In this document: positions 49,005 to 58,578 of the stretch, piece by piece
How the letters are laid out: each line of letters opens with the position of its first letter
Numbering within the stretch: position 1 is the stretch's first letter
Source: Streptomyces phaeoluteigriseus
Lineage (GTDB): Bacteria; Actinomycetota; Actinomycetes; Streptomycetales; Streptomycetaceae
NCBI RefSeq assembly: GCF_001896135.2
Contig: NZ_MPOH02000015.1
Location: 727,150-791,149, forward strand
Direction: 5' to 3'
DNA: 64,000 bases
Translations under genes and position numbers: made by a program
The notes under the pieces: generated by a model
Database searches by the model: none
What the model saw: the letters and a program-made list of their open reading frames with translations, nothing else
What the model was told of the DNA's origin: nothing

Positions 49005-49769
49005 TCACTCCGACAGTCCCACCACCAGCCAGATGAAGGCCGCGCCCGTGATCGTGCACAGGACCGTCGAGCGGGCGGGGTGCTCGTGGTGGGCCTCGGG
49101 GAGGATCTCGGCCGCCGCCAGGTAGAGGAGGGCCCCGGCGAAGAAGCCGAGGTAGGCGCCGAGCAGTGGTTCGGGGATGCTGACGAACGCCGTCGAGGCG
49201 GCGCCGACGACCGGTGCGGCGGCGTCCGCGAACAGCATGGCGAGGGCCCTGCGGCGGGCGTTCCCGTACAGGCTCGTGATGGTGTACGTGTTGAAGCCGT
49301 CCGCGAAGTCGTGGGCGATGACGGCCAGTGCGACGGCCGTGCCCATGCCGCCGCCGACCTGGAAGGCCGCGCCGATCGCGACGCCGTCCATGGCGCTGTG
49401 ACCGACCATCGCGGCGGCGGCCGTGAGGCCCACCTCGGGGCTGCGGCCGTTGTGTTCGCCGGCGCCGTGCGTGGCCATGGGGGTCCCCCCGCTCGAGCGA
49501 AGTCGAGAGTGGGGGAGGTGGGCCAGCAGACGTTCCACCAGATGGGCCAGCAGGAAGCCCGCCACGAAGAGCAGCAGTGCGGCGGGGACGCCGAAGACCT
49601 CCGTGCCGGCCGCCTCCAGGGCCTCGGGCAGCAGGTCCAGGCCGACCACACCCAGCATCAGGCCCCCGGCCAGGCCCAGCACCAGATGGCGGCGGTCGGT
49701 CACCCGCTGCGCCGTCCAGCCGCCGGCCAACGTCATCAGGAAAGCGCCGAGCGCGACGATCACCGCCAT
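49005..49769 (-). CDS. ZIP family metal transporter
   Basis: The 254-residue protein has about eight helices and the ZIP metal path: HSAMDGVAIG and HDFADGFNTY in helices IV and V. Members import zinc, iron or related metal ions; here it might supply cobalt or zinc near the cobalamin genes. The loop between helices III and IV includes a dispersed Streptomyces repeat. Start at MAVIVALG has GAAGGG upstream; the frame upstream is not homologous. Confidence 0.85.
   Translation of the reverse strand: MAVIVALGAFLMTLAGGWTAQRVTDRRHLVLGLAGGLMLGVVGLDLLPEALEAAGTEVFGVPAALLLFVAGFLLAHLVERLLAHLPHSRLRSSGGTPMATHGAGEHNGRSPEVGLTAAAAMVGHSAMDGVAIGAAFQVGGGMGTAVALAVIAHDFADGFNTYTITSLYGNARRRALAMLFADAAAPVVGAASTAFVSIPEPLLGAYLGFFAGALLYLAAAEILPEAHHEHPARSTVLCTITGAAFIWLVVGLSE
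49479..49517. repeat. Dispersed Streptomyces palindrome inside the ZIP gene
   Basis: The 39 bases begin with five Gs, TCCCCCC, then GCTCGAGCGAAGTCGAGAGT and GGGGG. I recognise this as a widespread Streptomyces intergenic repeat. Here it lies in frame in the coding sequence, encoding LPHSRLRSSGGTP of a cytoplasmic loop. It can fold as a hairpin with loop GCGAAG. Confidence 0.8.
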
Positions 49770-49817
49770 GTGCCCTTCGTAGCGGATCGGGCCCCGGCCG
49801 CGCACCTTCGCCACCAC

Positions 49818-49849
49818 CCGTTTCCGACACCGTTTTCCCCACCGTTTCC
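49818..49849. promoter_or_regulatory. Three CCGTTT(T)CC repeats at 12-base spacing
   Basis: CCGTTTCC occurs at 49818 and 49842, and CCGTTTTCC at 49830, between the ZIP and cobM starts. The even spacing is unusual and may be an operator, although it is not the 11-base spacing of PhoP-like sites. Confidence 0.35.
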
Positions 49850-49876
49850 CACCCCGTGATGAGAGGACCCGAATCC

Positions 49877-50695
49877 ATGGCCGACGCCCCCACCGGCAAG
49901 GTGACCTTCGTCGGCGCCGGTCCCGGCGCCGCCGACCTGCTGACGTTCCGTGCCGCGCGCGCCATCGCCGAGGCCGATGTCGTGATCTGGGCCGCGAGCC
50001 TGGTCCAGGCGGAGGTCCTGGAGCACGCGCGCGAGGACGCGGAGATCCTCGACTCGGCGACCATGTCCCTGGAGGACGTCGTCGCCGTCTACGAACGGGC
50101 CCACCGCGACGGCATCAGGGTGGCCAGGATCCACTCCGGCGACCCCGCCCTGTGGGGCGGTACGCAGGAGCAGGTGGACCGCTGCGACGAGATCGGCATC
50201 GACACCGAGATCGTGCCCGGGGTGTCCTCCTTCTCGGCCGTCGCCGCGCTCGCCCGGCGCGAGCTGACGATCCCGGAGGTCGCGCAGTCCGTGATCCTCA
50301 CCCGGCTCGGCGGCGGCAAGACGCCGATGCCGCCCGGCGAGGAGGTGCGGGAGTTCGCCAAGCACGGCACGACGATGGCCGTCTTCCTGTCGGCCGCGCG
50401 CAGCGGGCAGTTGGTGCGGGAGCTGCTGGAGGGCGGTTACCCGACCACGACGCCCGTCGTCATCGCCTATCAGGCGACCTGGCCGGAGGAGCTGGTCGTG
50501 CGGTGCACGATCGGCACGCTGGAGGAGACGGTCAAGGAGCACAAGCTCTGGAAGCACACGCTGTTCCTGGTCGGCCCGGCGCTCGCCGCGCACGGCACCC
50601 GCTCGCACCTGTACCACCCCGGTCACTTCCACGGCTACCGCAAGGCGGACCCCGAGGCCCGCAGGGCCCTGCGCGAGCGGGGTGCCAGTACGTGA
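49877..50695 (+). CDS. cobM: Precorrin-4 C11-methyltransferase CobM
   Basis: The 272-residue enzyme methylates C-11 of precorrin-4. It has VGAGPGAADLLT at the N-terminus, IHSGDPALWGG and PGVSSFSAVAA, all typical of CobM/CbiF. It begins a second run of cob genes on the plus strand with GAGAGG upstream; cobL overlaps its end (GTGA). Confidence 0.93.
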   Translation: MADAPTGKVTFVGAGPGAADLLTFRAARAIAEADVVIWAASLVQAEVLEHAREDAEILDSATMSLEDVVAVYERAHRDGIRVARIHSGDPALWGGTQEQVDRCDEIGIDTEIVPGVSSFSAVAALARRELTIPEVAQSVILTRLGGGKTPMPPGEEVREFAKHGTTMAVFLSAARSGQLVRELLEGGYPTTTPVVIAYQATWPEELVVRCTIGTLEETVKEHKLWKHTLFLVGPALAAHGTRSHLYHPGHFHGYRKADPEARRALRERGAST

Positions 50696-51941
50696 GCCGT
50701 CCGATCACCGTGGTCGGCACGGGCACCGGAGCCCCCGTTCCCGCGGGGGCGACGGCGGGGGCGGACCTCGTCGTCGGCGGGCGGCGGCATCTGGACGCCG
50801 TGAACCTGCCGGAGGGCGTCGCGCGGATCGTGCTCGGGCCACTGGCGCCCGCGCTCGACGCGATCGGGACGTACGTCGCCGACGAGCGGCGGGTGGTGGT
50901 GCTGGCGTCGGGTGACCCCGGGTTCTTCGGGATCGTGCGGGCGCTCGCCGAGCGGTTCGGCGCGGACCGGCTGGAGGTCGTGCCGGGGGTGTCCTCCGTC
51001 GCCGCCGCCTTCGCGCGGCTGGGCCTGACCTGGGAGGACGCCGTCGTCGTCAGCGCGCACGGACGGGACCCGCGGACGGCCGTCCAGCTGTGCCGGGCGT
51101 ATCCGAAGGTGGCCGTGCTGACCGGGCCCGGCGCCGGTCCCGCCGAGCTGGGCGCCGCGCTGGCGCGGACCTCCCCCGGCCGGATGCTCGTCGTCGCGTC
51201 AGCGCTGGGCGATCCGGCGCACGAACGCGTGGAGCGGGTCACGCCCGCCGAGGCGGCGGCCCGCGACTGGGGGCCGGCGGTGAGTGTCGTGCTGTGCCTG
51301 GACGAGGCGCGGGCGCACGGTCCGGTGCGGACGCTCGCGGGGCCGGCGCGCCGGCCCGCCGGATGGGCTCTGGACGAGGGCGACTTCGCCCACCGCGACT
51401 CGATGATCACCAAGTTCGAGGTGCGGGCGCTGGCCCTGGCCCGGCTCGGGCCGCGCCCCGGCGACCTGGTCTGGGACGTGGGCTCGGGTTCGGGTTCGGT
51501 GGCCGTGGAGTGCGCGCGGCTGGGCGCCGCCGTCAGCGCCGTGGAGAAGACCGCGGACGGTGTCGGCCGGATCCGCGCCAACGCCGCCGCGCACGAGGTC
51601 GACGTCCATGTGGTGCACGGCAGCGCGCCGGACGTGCTCGGCGAACTCGACGACCCCGACGCGGTGTTCGTCGGCGGCGGCGGGCGGGAGCTGCCCGCCG
51701 TCGTCGGGGCGTGCGCGCGCGGGCCCGGCGGACCGTGGTCGTCGCGATGGCCGCGCTGGACCGGGTGCCGGCGGCGCGGGCCGCGCTCACCGGCGCCGGG
51801 TTCGACGCGGAGGGCGTGCTCCTCCAGTCGTCACGGCTGGCGCCGCTGCCGGGGGATGTGACCCGGCTGGCGGCGACCAACCCCGTTTTCCTGCTGTGGG
51901 GGTCCAGAACCCCTTTCCCCGAAGAAGGAGTTGCTCAGTGA
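50692..51941 (+). pseudogene. cobL: Precorrin-6Y methyltransferase CobL (CbiE-CbiT), frameshifted
   Basis: It methylates C-5 and C-15 and decarboxylates C-12 side chain of precorrin-6. The N-terminal CbiE-like part (VVGTGTG, ASGDPGFFG, PGVSSVAAAFARLG) and the CbiT part (VWDVGSGSGSVAVE) are intact. The frame is lost at about 51711-51723 in a GCGCGCG run; one base restores RARRTVVVAMAALDRV and the last 70 residues. Joined length is about 416 residues, as in other CobL proteins. Confidence 0.86.
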
Positions 51942-53620
51942 TCGGCCTCATTTCCGCCACCGCGGCGGGGGCTGCGGCGCGCGACCGGCTGGCCGCGGCG
52001 TGGCCGGACCGCACGCGCGTGTACGACGGTCCCGTCGGGGACGCCGTCCGGCGGGCGTTCGCGGAGTGCGAGCAGCTCGTGTGCTTCCTGGCGACGGGCG
52101 CGGTGGTACGGCTCGTCGCCCCCCTGCTGTCCGACAAGGCGTCCGACCCGGGAGTGGTCTGCGTCGACGAGGCGGGCCGGTTCGCGGTCCCGCTGGTCGG
52201 CGGGCACGCGGGCGGCGCCAACGCACTCGCCCTCGAGGTGGCCGAGTTGCTGGGCGCGGTGCCCGTGGTGACGACGGCGACGGACGCCGTCGGGATCCCC
52301 GGTCTGGACACTCTCGGGCTGCCCGTGGAGGGCGATGTCGCGGGCGTGACGCGGGCCCTGCTGGACGGTGAGCCGGTCGCGCTCGACGCGGAGGTGGCGT
52401 GGCCCCTGCCGCCGGTGCCGTTCGCCGAGCGGGGCGCCCACACCGTGCGCCTGACGGACCGGGCCGTGGAGCCCGCCGACCGGGAGGTGCTGCTGCGCCC
52501 GCCGTCCCTCGTCGTCGGCGTCGGCGCGTCCAGGGGGGCGCCGGTCGAGGAGGTCCTCGACCTGATCGAGGGCACGCTGCGGGACGCGGGACTGTCCCCG
52601 CGTAGCGTCGCCGAACTGGCCACCGTGGAGGCCAAGGCGGACGAACCCGGCATCGTGCGGGCCGCCGCGCGGCTCGGGGTGCCCGTGGTGACGTACTCCG
52701 CCGAGGAGCTGGCCGGCGTCGAGGTGCCGAACCCGTCCGCCGCGCCGCTCGCCGCCGTCGGCACCCCCTCGGTCGCCGAGGCGGCCGCCCTGGTCCGCGG
52801 CGGCGAACTCCTCGTGCCCAAGCGCAAGTCGGCCGGTGTCCCCGCGACGGCGACCTGTGCCGTCGTACGGCGGCCCGGACGCGGCCGGCTCGCGGTGGTC
52901 GGGCTCGGACCCGGCGCCCGCGACCTGCTCACCCCGCGCGCGAAGGCCGAGCTGCGGCGGGCCTCGGTGCTCGTCGGGCTCGACCAGTACGTCGACCAGA
53001 TCCGTGACCTGTTGCGGCCCGGCACCCGGATCCTGGAGTCCGGGCTCGGCGCGGAGGAGGAGCGGGCGCGCACGGCCGTCGCCGAGGCCCGCCGCGGGCA
53101 CGCCGTCGCGCTGATCGGCAGCGGGGACGCCGGCGTGTACGCGATGGCCTCGCCCGCGCTCGCCGAGGCGTCCGACGACATCGACGTGGTCGGCGTGCCC
53201 GGTGTCACGGCCGCGCTGGCCGCCGCCGCGATCCTGGGCGCGCCGCTGGGCCACGACCACGTGTCGATCAGCCTGTCCGACCTGCACACGCCGTGGGAGG
53301 TCATCGAGCGGCGGGTGCGGGCGGCCGCCGAGGCGGATCTCGTCGTGACGTTCTACAACCCGCGCAGCCGGGGCCGGGACTGGCAGCTGCCGAAGGCGCT
53401 GGCGATCCTCGCCGGACACCGGGAGCCGACGACGCCGGTGGGTGTCGTGCGCAACGCCTCCCGGCCGGACGGGAGCGCGCGGGTGACGACGCTCGCGCTG
53501 CTCGACCCGGCGACGGTGGACATGATGACGGTCGTGACGGTGGGCAACACGGCGACCAGGGACATCGCGGGCCGCATGGTGACGCCGCGCGGCTACCGCT
53601 GGCAGGAGGAACCCAAGTGA
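51938..53620 (+). CDS. cobJ: CbiG-CobJ fusion (precorrin-3B C17-methyltransferase)
   Basis: The 560-residue protein fuses an N-terminal CbiG region (about 1-310; LLSDKASDPGVVCVDE, GHAGGANALA and VGVGASRGAPVEEV) to a C-terminal CobJ/CbiH methyltransferase (VGLGPGARDLLTPRA, GSGDAGVYAMA). CbiG opens the ring in the anaerobic route, and CobJ contracts it. GAAGGAG lies 10 bases before the GTG, which overlaps the cobL stop. Confidence 0.92.
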   Translation: MIGLISATAAGAAARDRLAAAWPDRTRVYDGPVGDAVRRAFAECEQLVCFLATGAVVRLVAPLLSDKASDPGVVCVDEAGRFAVPLVGGHAGGANALALEVAELLGAVPVVTTATDAVGIPGLDTLGLPVEGDVAGVTRALLDGEPVALDAEVAWPLPPVPFAERGAHTVRLTDRAVEPADREVLLRPPSLVVGVGASRGAPVEEVLDLIEGTLRDAGLSPRSVAELATVEAKADEPGIVRAAARLGVPVVTYSAEELAGVEVPNPSAAPLAAVGTPSVAEAAALVRGGELLVPKRKSAGVPATATCAVVRRPGRGRLAVVGLGPGARDLLTPRAKAELRRASVLVGLDQYVDQIRDLLRPGTRILESGLGAEEERARTAVAEARRGHAVALIGSGDAGVYAMASPALAEASDDIDVVGVPGVTAALAAAAILGAPLGHDHVSISLSDLHTPWEVIERRVRAAAEADLVVTFYNPRSRGRDWQLPKALAILAGHREPTTPVGVVRNASRPDGSARVTTLALLDPATVDMMTVVTVGNTATRDIAGRMVTPRGYRWQEEPK

Positions 53621-54207
53621 ACCGTGTGGTCCACCCGATCGAGCAGGAGTCCTTCCGGCGGCTGCGCGCCCGCCTGGACACCTCGTGCTTCCCGCCGCTG
53701 ACCCGGGCGGTGGTGGAGCGGGTCATCCACTCCGCCGCCGACCTGGAGTACGCGAGCGACCTCGTCATGGACGAGGACACGTTGGAGAAGGCGCACGCCG
53801 CGCTGCACGCCGGGGCGCCGGTCGTCGTGGACGTGGAGATGGTCGCCGCCGGCATCACCCGCCGGGAGACCGTCTGCCGGCTCATGGACGCCGCCGCCGG
53901 TCCCGGACTGACCCGTTCGGCGCACGCGGTCCGGCTGGCGTACGAGCAGGTGGGGCCCGGCGCCCTCTGGGTGATCGGCTGTGCGCCGACCGCCCTGGAG
54001 GAGCTGCTCACCCTCGACGCCTCCCCCGCGCTCGTCATCGGCCTGCCCGTCGGTTTCGTCGGCGCGGCCGAGTCCAAGGCCGCGTTGCGCGAGAGCGGCC
54101 TGCCCGCCGTGAGCAACGTGTCCGAGAAGGGTGGCTCGGCGGTCGCCGCCGCCGCGCTCAACGCCCTGCTGTACACCCCCCTTTCGCATTCCGAGGAGAA
54201 ACAGTGA
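53617..54207 (+). CDS. cobH: Precorrin-8X methylmutase CobH/CbiC
   Basis: It moves the C-11 methyl to C-12, giving hydrogenobyrinate or cobyrinate. The 196-residue protein has the catalytic His in VIHSAADLEYA (about residue 35) and GLPVGFVGAAESK near the C-terminus. GTGA links it to cobJ and to cbiX. Confidence 0.93.
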   Translation: MNRVVHPIEQESFRRLRARLDTSCFPPLTRAVVERVIHSAADLEYASDLVMDEDTLEKAHAALHAGAPVVVDVEMVAAGITRRETVCRLMDAAAGPGLTRSAHAVRLAYEQVGPGALWVIGCAPTALEELLTLDASPALVIGLPVGFVGAAESKAALRESGLPAVSNVSEKGGSAVAAAALNALLYTPLSHSEEKQ

Positions 54208-55136
54208 CCACCCCGCCGCCCGCCCTGCTCATCGCCGGCCACGGCACCCGGGACGATGCCGGAGCCGAGGCGTTCCGCGACTTCGTCCGGGAGTTGGGCC
54301 GCCGCCACCCCGAACTGCCCGTCGCGGGCGGCTTCATCGAGCTGTCCCCGCCGCCGCTGGGCGAGGCGGTGACGGAACTGGTGGAGCGCGGCGTACGGCG
54401 GTTCGCGGCCGTACCGCTGATGCTGGTGTCCGCCGGGCACGCCAAGGGCGACATCCCGGCGGCGCTGGCCCGCGAGAAGGAGCGGCACCCGGGCATCTCC
54501 TACACGTACGGCCGTCCGCTGGGCCCGCACCCGGCGCTCCTCGACGTGCTGGAGCGGCGGCTGGACGAGGCACTGGGCACGGTGGGGCGTACGCCCGAGG
54601 ACCTGGCCGACGTGACCGTGCTGCTGGTCGGTCGCGGGTCGACGGACCCGGACGCCAACGCCGAGGTGCACAAGGCGGCCCGGCTGCTGTGGGAGGGGCG
54701 CGGGTACGCCGGTGTCGAGACGGCGTTCGTGTCGCTCGCGGCGCCGGACGTGCCGAGCGGACTCGACCGGTGCGTGAAGCTCGGTGCGCGGCGGATCGTC
54801 GTTCTCCCCTACTTCCTGTTCACCGGGATCCTGCCGGACCGGGTACGGCACCAGACCGAGGGCTGGGCGGCAGCGCACCCGGAGGTCGAGGTGCGGTCGG
54901 CGGACGTCATCGGGCCCGAGCCGGAGCTGCTGGACCTGGTGATGGAACGGTACGCGGAGGCCGTCAAGGGCGATCTGCGGATGAACTGCGACTCGTGCGT
55001 GTACCGCATCGCGCTGCCCGGCTTCGAGGACAAGGTGGGGCTGCCGCAGCAGCCGCACTTCCACCCCGACGACGAGGGGCACGACCACGGCCACGGCCAC
55101 CATCACGGAGGGCATGCGCATTCCCATGCACACTGA
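54204..55136 (+). CDS. cbiX: Sirohydrochlorin cobaltochelatase CbiX-like
   Basis: The 310-residue protein has two CbiX-type halves with metal-binding His in LLIAGHGTRDDA and VSAGHAKGD. A CxxC-type NCDSC motif and a very His-rich tail (12 His of the last 26) lie at the C-terminus, and may hold cobalt or a cluster. It would insert cobalt early into sirohydrochlorin. Its last 23 bases overlap cobC. Confidence 0.88.
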   Translation: MTTPPPALLIAGHGTRDDAGAEAFRDFVRELGRRHPELPVAGGFIELSPPPLGEAVTELVERGVRRFAAVPLMLVSAGHAKGDIPAALAREKERHPGISYTYGRPLGPHPALLDVLERRLDEALGTVGRTPEDLADVTVLLVGRGSTDPDANAEVHKAARLLWEGRGYAGVETAFVSLAAPDVPSGLDRCVKLGARRIVVLPYFLFTGILPDRVRHQTEGWAAAHPEVEVRSADVIGPEPELLDLVMERYAEAVKGDLRMNCDSCVYRIALPGFEDKVGLPQQPHFHPDDEGHDHGHGHHHGGHAHSHAH

Positions 55137-56169
55137 CGGGCACGACCTGCGCCACCACGGTGACGCGGAGGTGCGTGACGATGGTTCGGCGCTGGTGGAC
55201 CTCGCCGTCAACGTCCGCGCGGACACGCCTCCCGCATGGCTGCGCGAGCGCATCGCCGCGTCCCTGACCGGCCTCGCCGCCTACCCCGACGGTCGGGCCG
55301 CGCGGGCGGCGGTCGCCGCGCGGCACCGGCTGCCGGTCGATCGGGTGCTGCTGACGGCGGGGGCGGCGGAGGCGTTCGTGCTGCTCGCCCGCGCCCTGAA
55401 GGTCCGTCGACCGGTGGTGGTGCACCCGCAGTTCACCGAGCCGGAGGCGGCTCTGCGGGACGCCGGGCACAGCGTCGACCGGGTGCTGCTGCGGGAGGAG
55501 GACGGCTTCCGGCTCGACCCGGCGGCCGTCCCCGAGGACGCCGACCTCGTGGTGATCGGCAATCCGACGAACCCGACGTCGGTGCTGCACCCCGCCGCCA
55601 CGATCGCCGGGCTCGCCCGGCACGGGCGGACCCTGGTCGTCGACGAGGCGTTCATGGACGCGGTGCCGGGCGAGCGGGAGGCATTGGCCGGGCGCACGGA
55701 TGTGCCCGGTCTGGTGGTGCTGCGCAGCCTGACGAAGACGTGGGGGCTGGCGGGGCTGCGGATCGGGTACGTCCTCGCCGCGCCGGAGACCATCCGTGAG
55801 CTGGAGCGGGCTCAGCCGCTGTGGCCGGTGTCCACGCCCGCGCTGGCGGCGGCGGAGGCGTGCGTGTCGCCTCCGGCGCTGGCCGAGGCGGCGCGTGCGG
55901 CGCACCGCGTGGCTACCGATCGGGAGTATCTCCTGGCGGGACTCGCGGAGTTCGCGGATCGGGGGGTGCAGGTGGCCGGCCCGGCGCAGGCGCCGTTCGT
56001 GCTGGTGCGGGTGGCTCGGGCGGGGGCGGTCCGGCGGGAGTTGCGTGCCCGCGGGTACGCGGTGCGGCGTGGGGACACGTTTCCCGGGCTCGGGGATGAG
56101 TGGCTGCGGATCGCGGTGCGGGATCGAGGGACGGTGGACGGGTTCCTGCGGGCTGTGGGGGCGGGGTGA
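55114..56169 (+). CDS. cobC: CobC-like PLP-dependent aminotransferase (Rv2231c type)
   Basis: The 351-residue fold type I protein has the PLP Lys in RSLTKTWGLAGLRIGY, the GNPTNPTS loop and a C-terminal WLRIAVRDR. Related CobC/CobD proteins make the aminopropanol phosphate arm, so it fits the end of this cluster. ATG 55114 has GGAGG close by; ATG 55126 is another possible start. Confidence 0.82.
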   Translation: MRIPMHTDGHDLRHHGDAEVRDDGSALVDLAVNVRADTPPAWLRERIAASLTGLAAYPDGRAARAAVAARHRLPVDRVLLTAGAAEAFVLLARALKVRRPVVVHPQFTEPEAALRDAGHSVDRVLLREEDGFRLDPAAVPEDADLVVIGNPTNPTSVLHPAATIAGLARHGRTLVVDEAFMDAVPGEREALAGRTDVPGLVVLRSLTKTWGLAGLRIGYVLAAPETIRELERAQPLWPVSTPALAAAEACVSPPALAEAARAAHRVATDREYLLAGLAEFADRGVQVAGPAQAPFVLVRVARAGAVRRELRARGYAVRRGDTFPGLGDEWLRIAVRDRGTVDGFLRAVGAG

Positions 56170-56434
56170 CGCCCGGGGGGGGTGACGCCCCTGGGAGGCG
56201 AGGTGGCGCCGGGGGGGCGTGCCTCCGCCCCCGCCGCCCCATTCCGTCCCGACCCTGGGGGCCGCCCCCGGACCCCCTGTCGGCGCTTCGCGCCTCGTCC
56301 TCGGACTCGGACTCGGACTCGCCCGGAGGGGGGCACCCCCAGGCGGGCTGATGTACCCGGGACCTCGCCTTTCATCTCACCGAGTCGGGTGGTGGGTGGG
56401 CACAGGCCGGGGTCTGGGGCGGAGCCCCAGTGCC
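56170..56434. other. Intergenic region with G/C runs and a hairpin
   Basis: No gene is seen in 265 bases. The sequence has many G-runs and a short GGACTC microrepeat. CTGGGGC-GGA-GCCCCAG at 56414-56430 is a common Streptomyces hairpin and may end the LAETG gene transcript. Confidence 0.45.
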
Positions 56435-57336
56435 TCAGCCGCGGCGCCGCGTCAGGGCCACCGCTCCCCCGCCCGCCGCCAGCAGGGCCACCGCGCCGCC
56501 CGCGACGTACGGCGTCATAGAGCTGCCCCCCGTCTCCGCTAGGCCGACCTCCGCGGGGGCGCCCTGTGCCTTGACGTCCCCGACGGGCTCGGCGCTCGAC
56601 GAAGCCTCCCCGCCGCGCCCCGCCGGCGTCTCGCAGGTCGCCTCGGCGAGGGTCACCGTGCCGGTGACCTCGGCGACGTTGAGGTTCAACGGGTTGATGG
56701 AGACGGTGAGTTCGAGGGCTGTCGCGGCGGCCGTACGGGACGTCGTCCCGCGTTCCCCGAGATCCAGCCGGACCTCGCCGACGCCCGGCACCTTCACATC
56801 GGTGGGGCCGCCGGCCGACACGGACACCCGCTTGCCGAGGACGGTGACCGCGCCGACCGGGGTGGAGGTGGCGACCGGTGCCTTCCCGGCCTCGCAGACG
56901 GCCCGGGAGGAGACGGCTCGATCTCGACGAGGGAGAGGAGAGGCAGACCGGGCACGTGCAGCTCGGCGTGGGCGAGCCGGGCGGAGGCCTCGGCCCTGCC
57001 CTTCTCGACCGTGGCCTTCGCCTCGGCCACGTCCGCGCGCAGCACGCTGAAGGGGCGGCCGCCGTCGACGCCGTCCAGTTCGACGGTCAGTGCGGTCTTC
57101 TCGGCGCTCCGCGGCGCCCGCACCTCGTTGAGGGAGACGGCGAGGGGCACGTCGACGGTCTTGTCGAGCAGGGCCACGTCGAGGCCGGTGCGCAGCACGA
57201 CGGCGCCGGCACTCCCCTCGTCGGTCGCGTGCGCGAGGGGCGCGCCGGCCAGCGCCGCGGGACCGGCGGCGAGGGCGGTGGCGGCCAGCACGGTGGCGCA
57301 ACGGCGTGCGGGCATGCGGAAGTTGTAGCCGTTCAA
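56435..57336 (-). pseudogene. SCO1860-type LAETG-anchored surface protein, frameshifted
   Basis: It has a signal peptide (ATVLAATALAAGPAALAGAP, cleaved near AHA), a beta-rich ectodomain, then sortase motif LAETG, a hydrophobic helix and an RRRG tail, so it should be attached to the cell wall by a class E sortase. The frame is lost at about 56917-56919 after SLVEIE; one base restores AVSSRAVCEAGKAPV. Joined length is 300 residues. The TTG at 57336 fits the family N-terminus; ATG 57315 is another choice. Confidence 0.84.
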
Positions 57337-57458
57337 GGTGTGGGACCCCCAGAGAGGAAGCTTGGGACCTCGAAAGGATGTCGCACCGCCGCCCGTTCGA
57401 CAGCGCCCTCACACGACTTCACCCCAACGTGGCACACCCGCACACGCCTTCGACGGAT

Positions 57459-58556
57459 TCAGCCCACGATCCGCCCGTTCAGCACCACCCGCGCCGGCGC
57501 CGCCAGTACTCGTACGTCCGCTCGGGGGTCCTGGTCGTAGACCGCCAGGTCGGCCGGGGCGCCCTCGTCGAGGGTGGGGCGCCCGAGCCAGGTGCGGGCG
57601 GACCAGGTGGTCGCCGCGAGGGCCCGCACCGGGGGGATGCCGGCCTTCACCAGTTCCGCGACCTCCGCGGCGATCAGGCCGTGGGGCAGGGTGCCGCCCG
57701 CGTCGGTGCCTGCGTAGACGGGGATGCCGGCGTCGTAGGCGTTGCGGACGGTGTCGTAGCGGCGGGCGTGGAGGCGGCGCATGTGGGCCGACCAGGCCGG
57801 GAACTTGGTCTCGCCGCCGGCCGCGAGCTGCGGGAAGGTCGCGATGTTCACCAGGGTCGGGACGATCGCGACGCCGCGGGAGGCGAACAGGGGGATCAGG
57901 TCGTCGGTGAGGCCCGTGGCGTGTTCGATGCAGTCGATGCCCGACTCGACCAGGTCGCGCAGGGAGGACTCGGCGAAGCAGTGGGCCGTCACCCGGGCGC
58001 CCAGGCGGTGGGCCTCGGCGATCGCCGCCTCGACGGCGTCCCGCGGCCAGCATGCCGTCAGGTCGCCGGCGTCGCGGTCGATCCAGTCGCCGACCAGCTT
58101 GACCCAGCCGTCGCCGCGCCGGGCCTCCCGGGCGACGTAGGCGACGAGGTCGTCCGGCTCGATCTCGTGGGCGTAGCCGCGGATGTAGCGACGGGTGCGG
58201 GCGATGTGCCGGCCCGCTCGGATGATCTTCGGGAGGTCCTCGCGGTCGTCGACCCAGCGGGTGTCGGAGGGCGAGCCGGCGTCGCGGATCAGCAGGGTCC
58301 CGGCGTCGCGGTCCGTGAGCGCCTGCTTCTCGGCGACGTCGGCGTCGACCGGCCCGTGCGCGCCCAGGCCCACATGGCAGTGGGCGTCGACCAGGCCGGG
58401 CAGCGCCCAGCCGGTCACCGTGCGGATGTCGCGGGCCCCGGCGGGACGGTCGTAGGAGACACGTCCGTCGATCACCCACAGCTCGTCGCGGACCTGGTCC
58501 TCGTCCGGTCCGGCGAGGACCCTGCCCTTCACGTGCAGCACCGTGTCGTCGCTCAT
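57459..58556 (-). CDS. Amidohydrolase family protein
   Basis: The 365-residue protein has the metal-dependent hydrolase motifs: DAHCHVG, a Lys in WVKLVGD that may be carboxylated, TAHCFAE, CIEHATG and AGTDAG. Imidazolonepropionase-like and prolidase-like enzymes are the closest class; the substrate is unknown. The ATG at 58556 has AAGGTG upstream. Confidence 0.86.
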   Translation of the reverse strand: MSDDTVLHVKGRVLAGPDEDQVRDELWVIDGRVSYDRPAGARDIRTVTGWALPGLVDAHCHVGLGAHGPVDADVAEKQALTDRDAGTLLIRDAGSPSDTRWVDDREDLPKIIRAGRHIARTRRYIRGYAHEIEPDDLVAYVAREARRGDGWVKLVGDWIDRDAGDLTACWPRDAVEAAIAEAHRLGARVTAHCFAESSLRDLVESGIDCIEHATGLTDDLIPLFASRGVAIVPTLVNIATFPQLAAGGETKFPAWSAHMRRLHARRYDTVRNAYDAGIPVYAGTDAGGTLPHGLIAAEVAELVKAGIPPVRALAATTWSARTWLGRPTLDEGAPADLAVYDQDPRADVRVLAAPARVVLNGRIVG

Positions 58557-58578
58557 GCACGGCACCTTAGACCGACCC

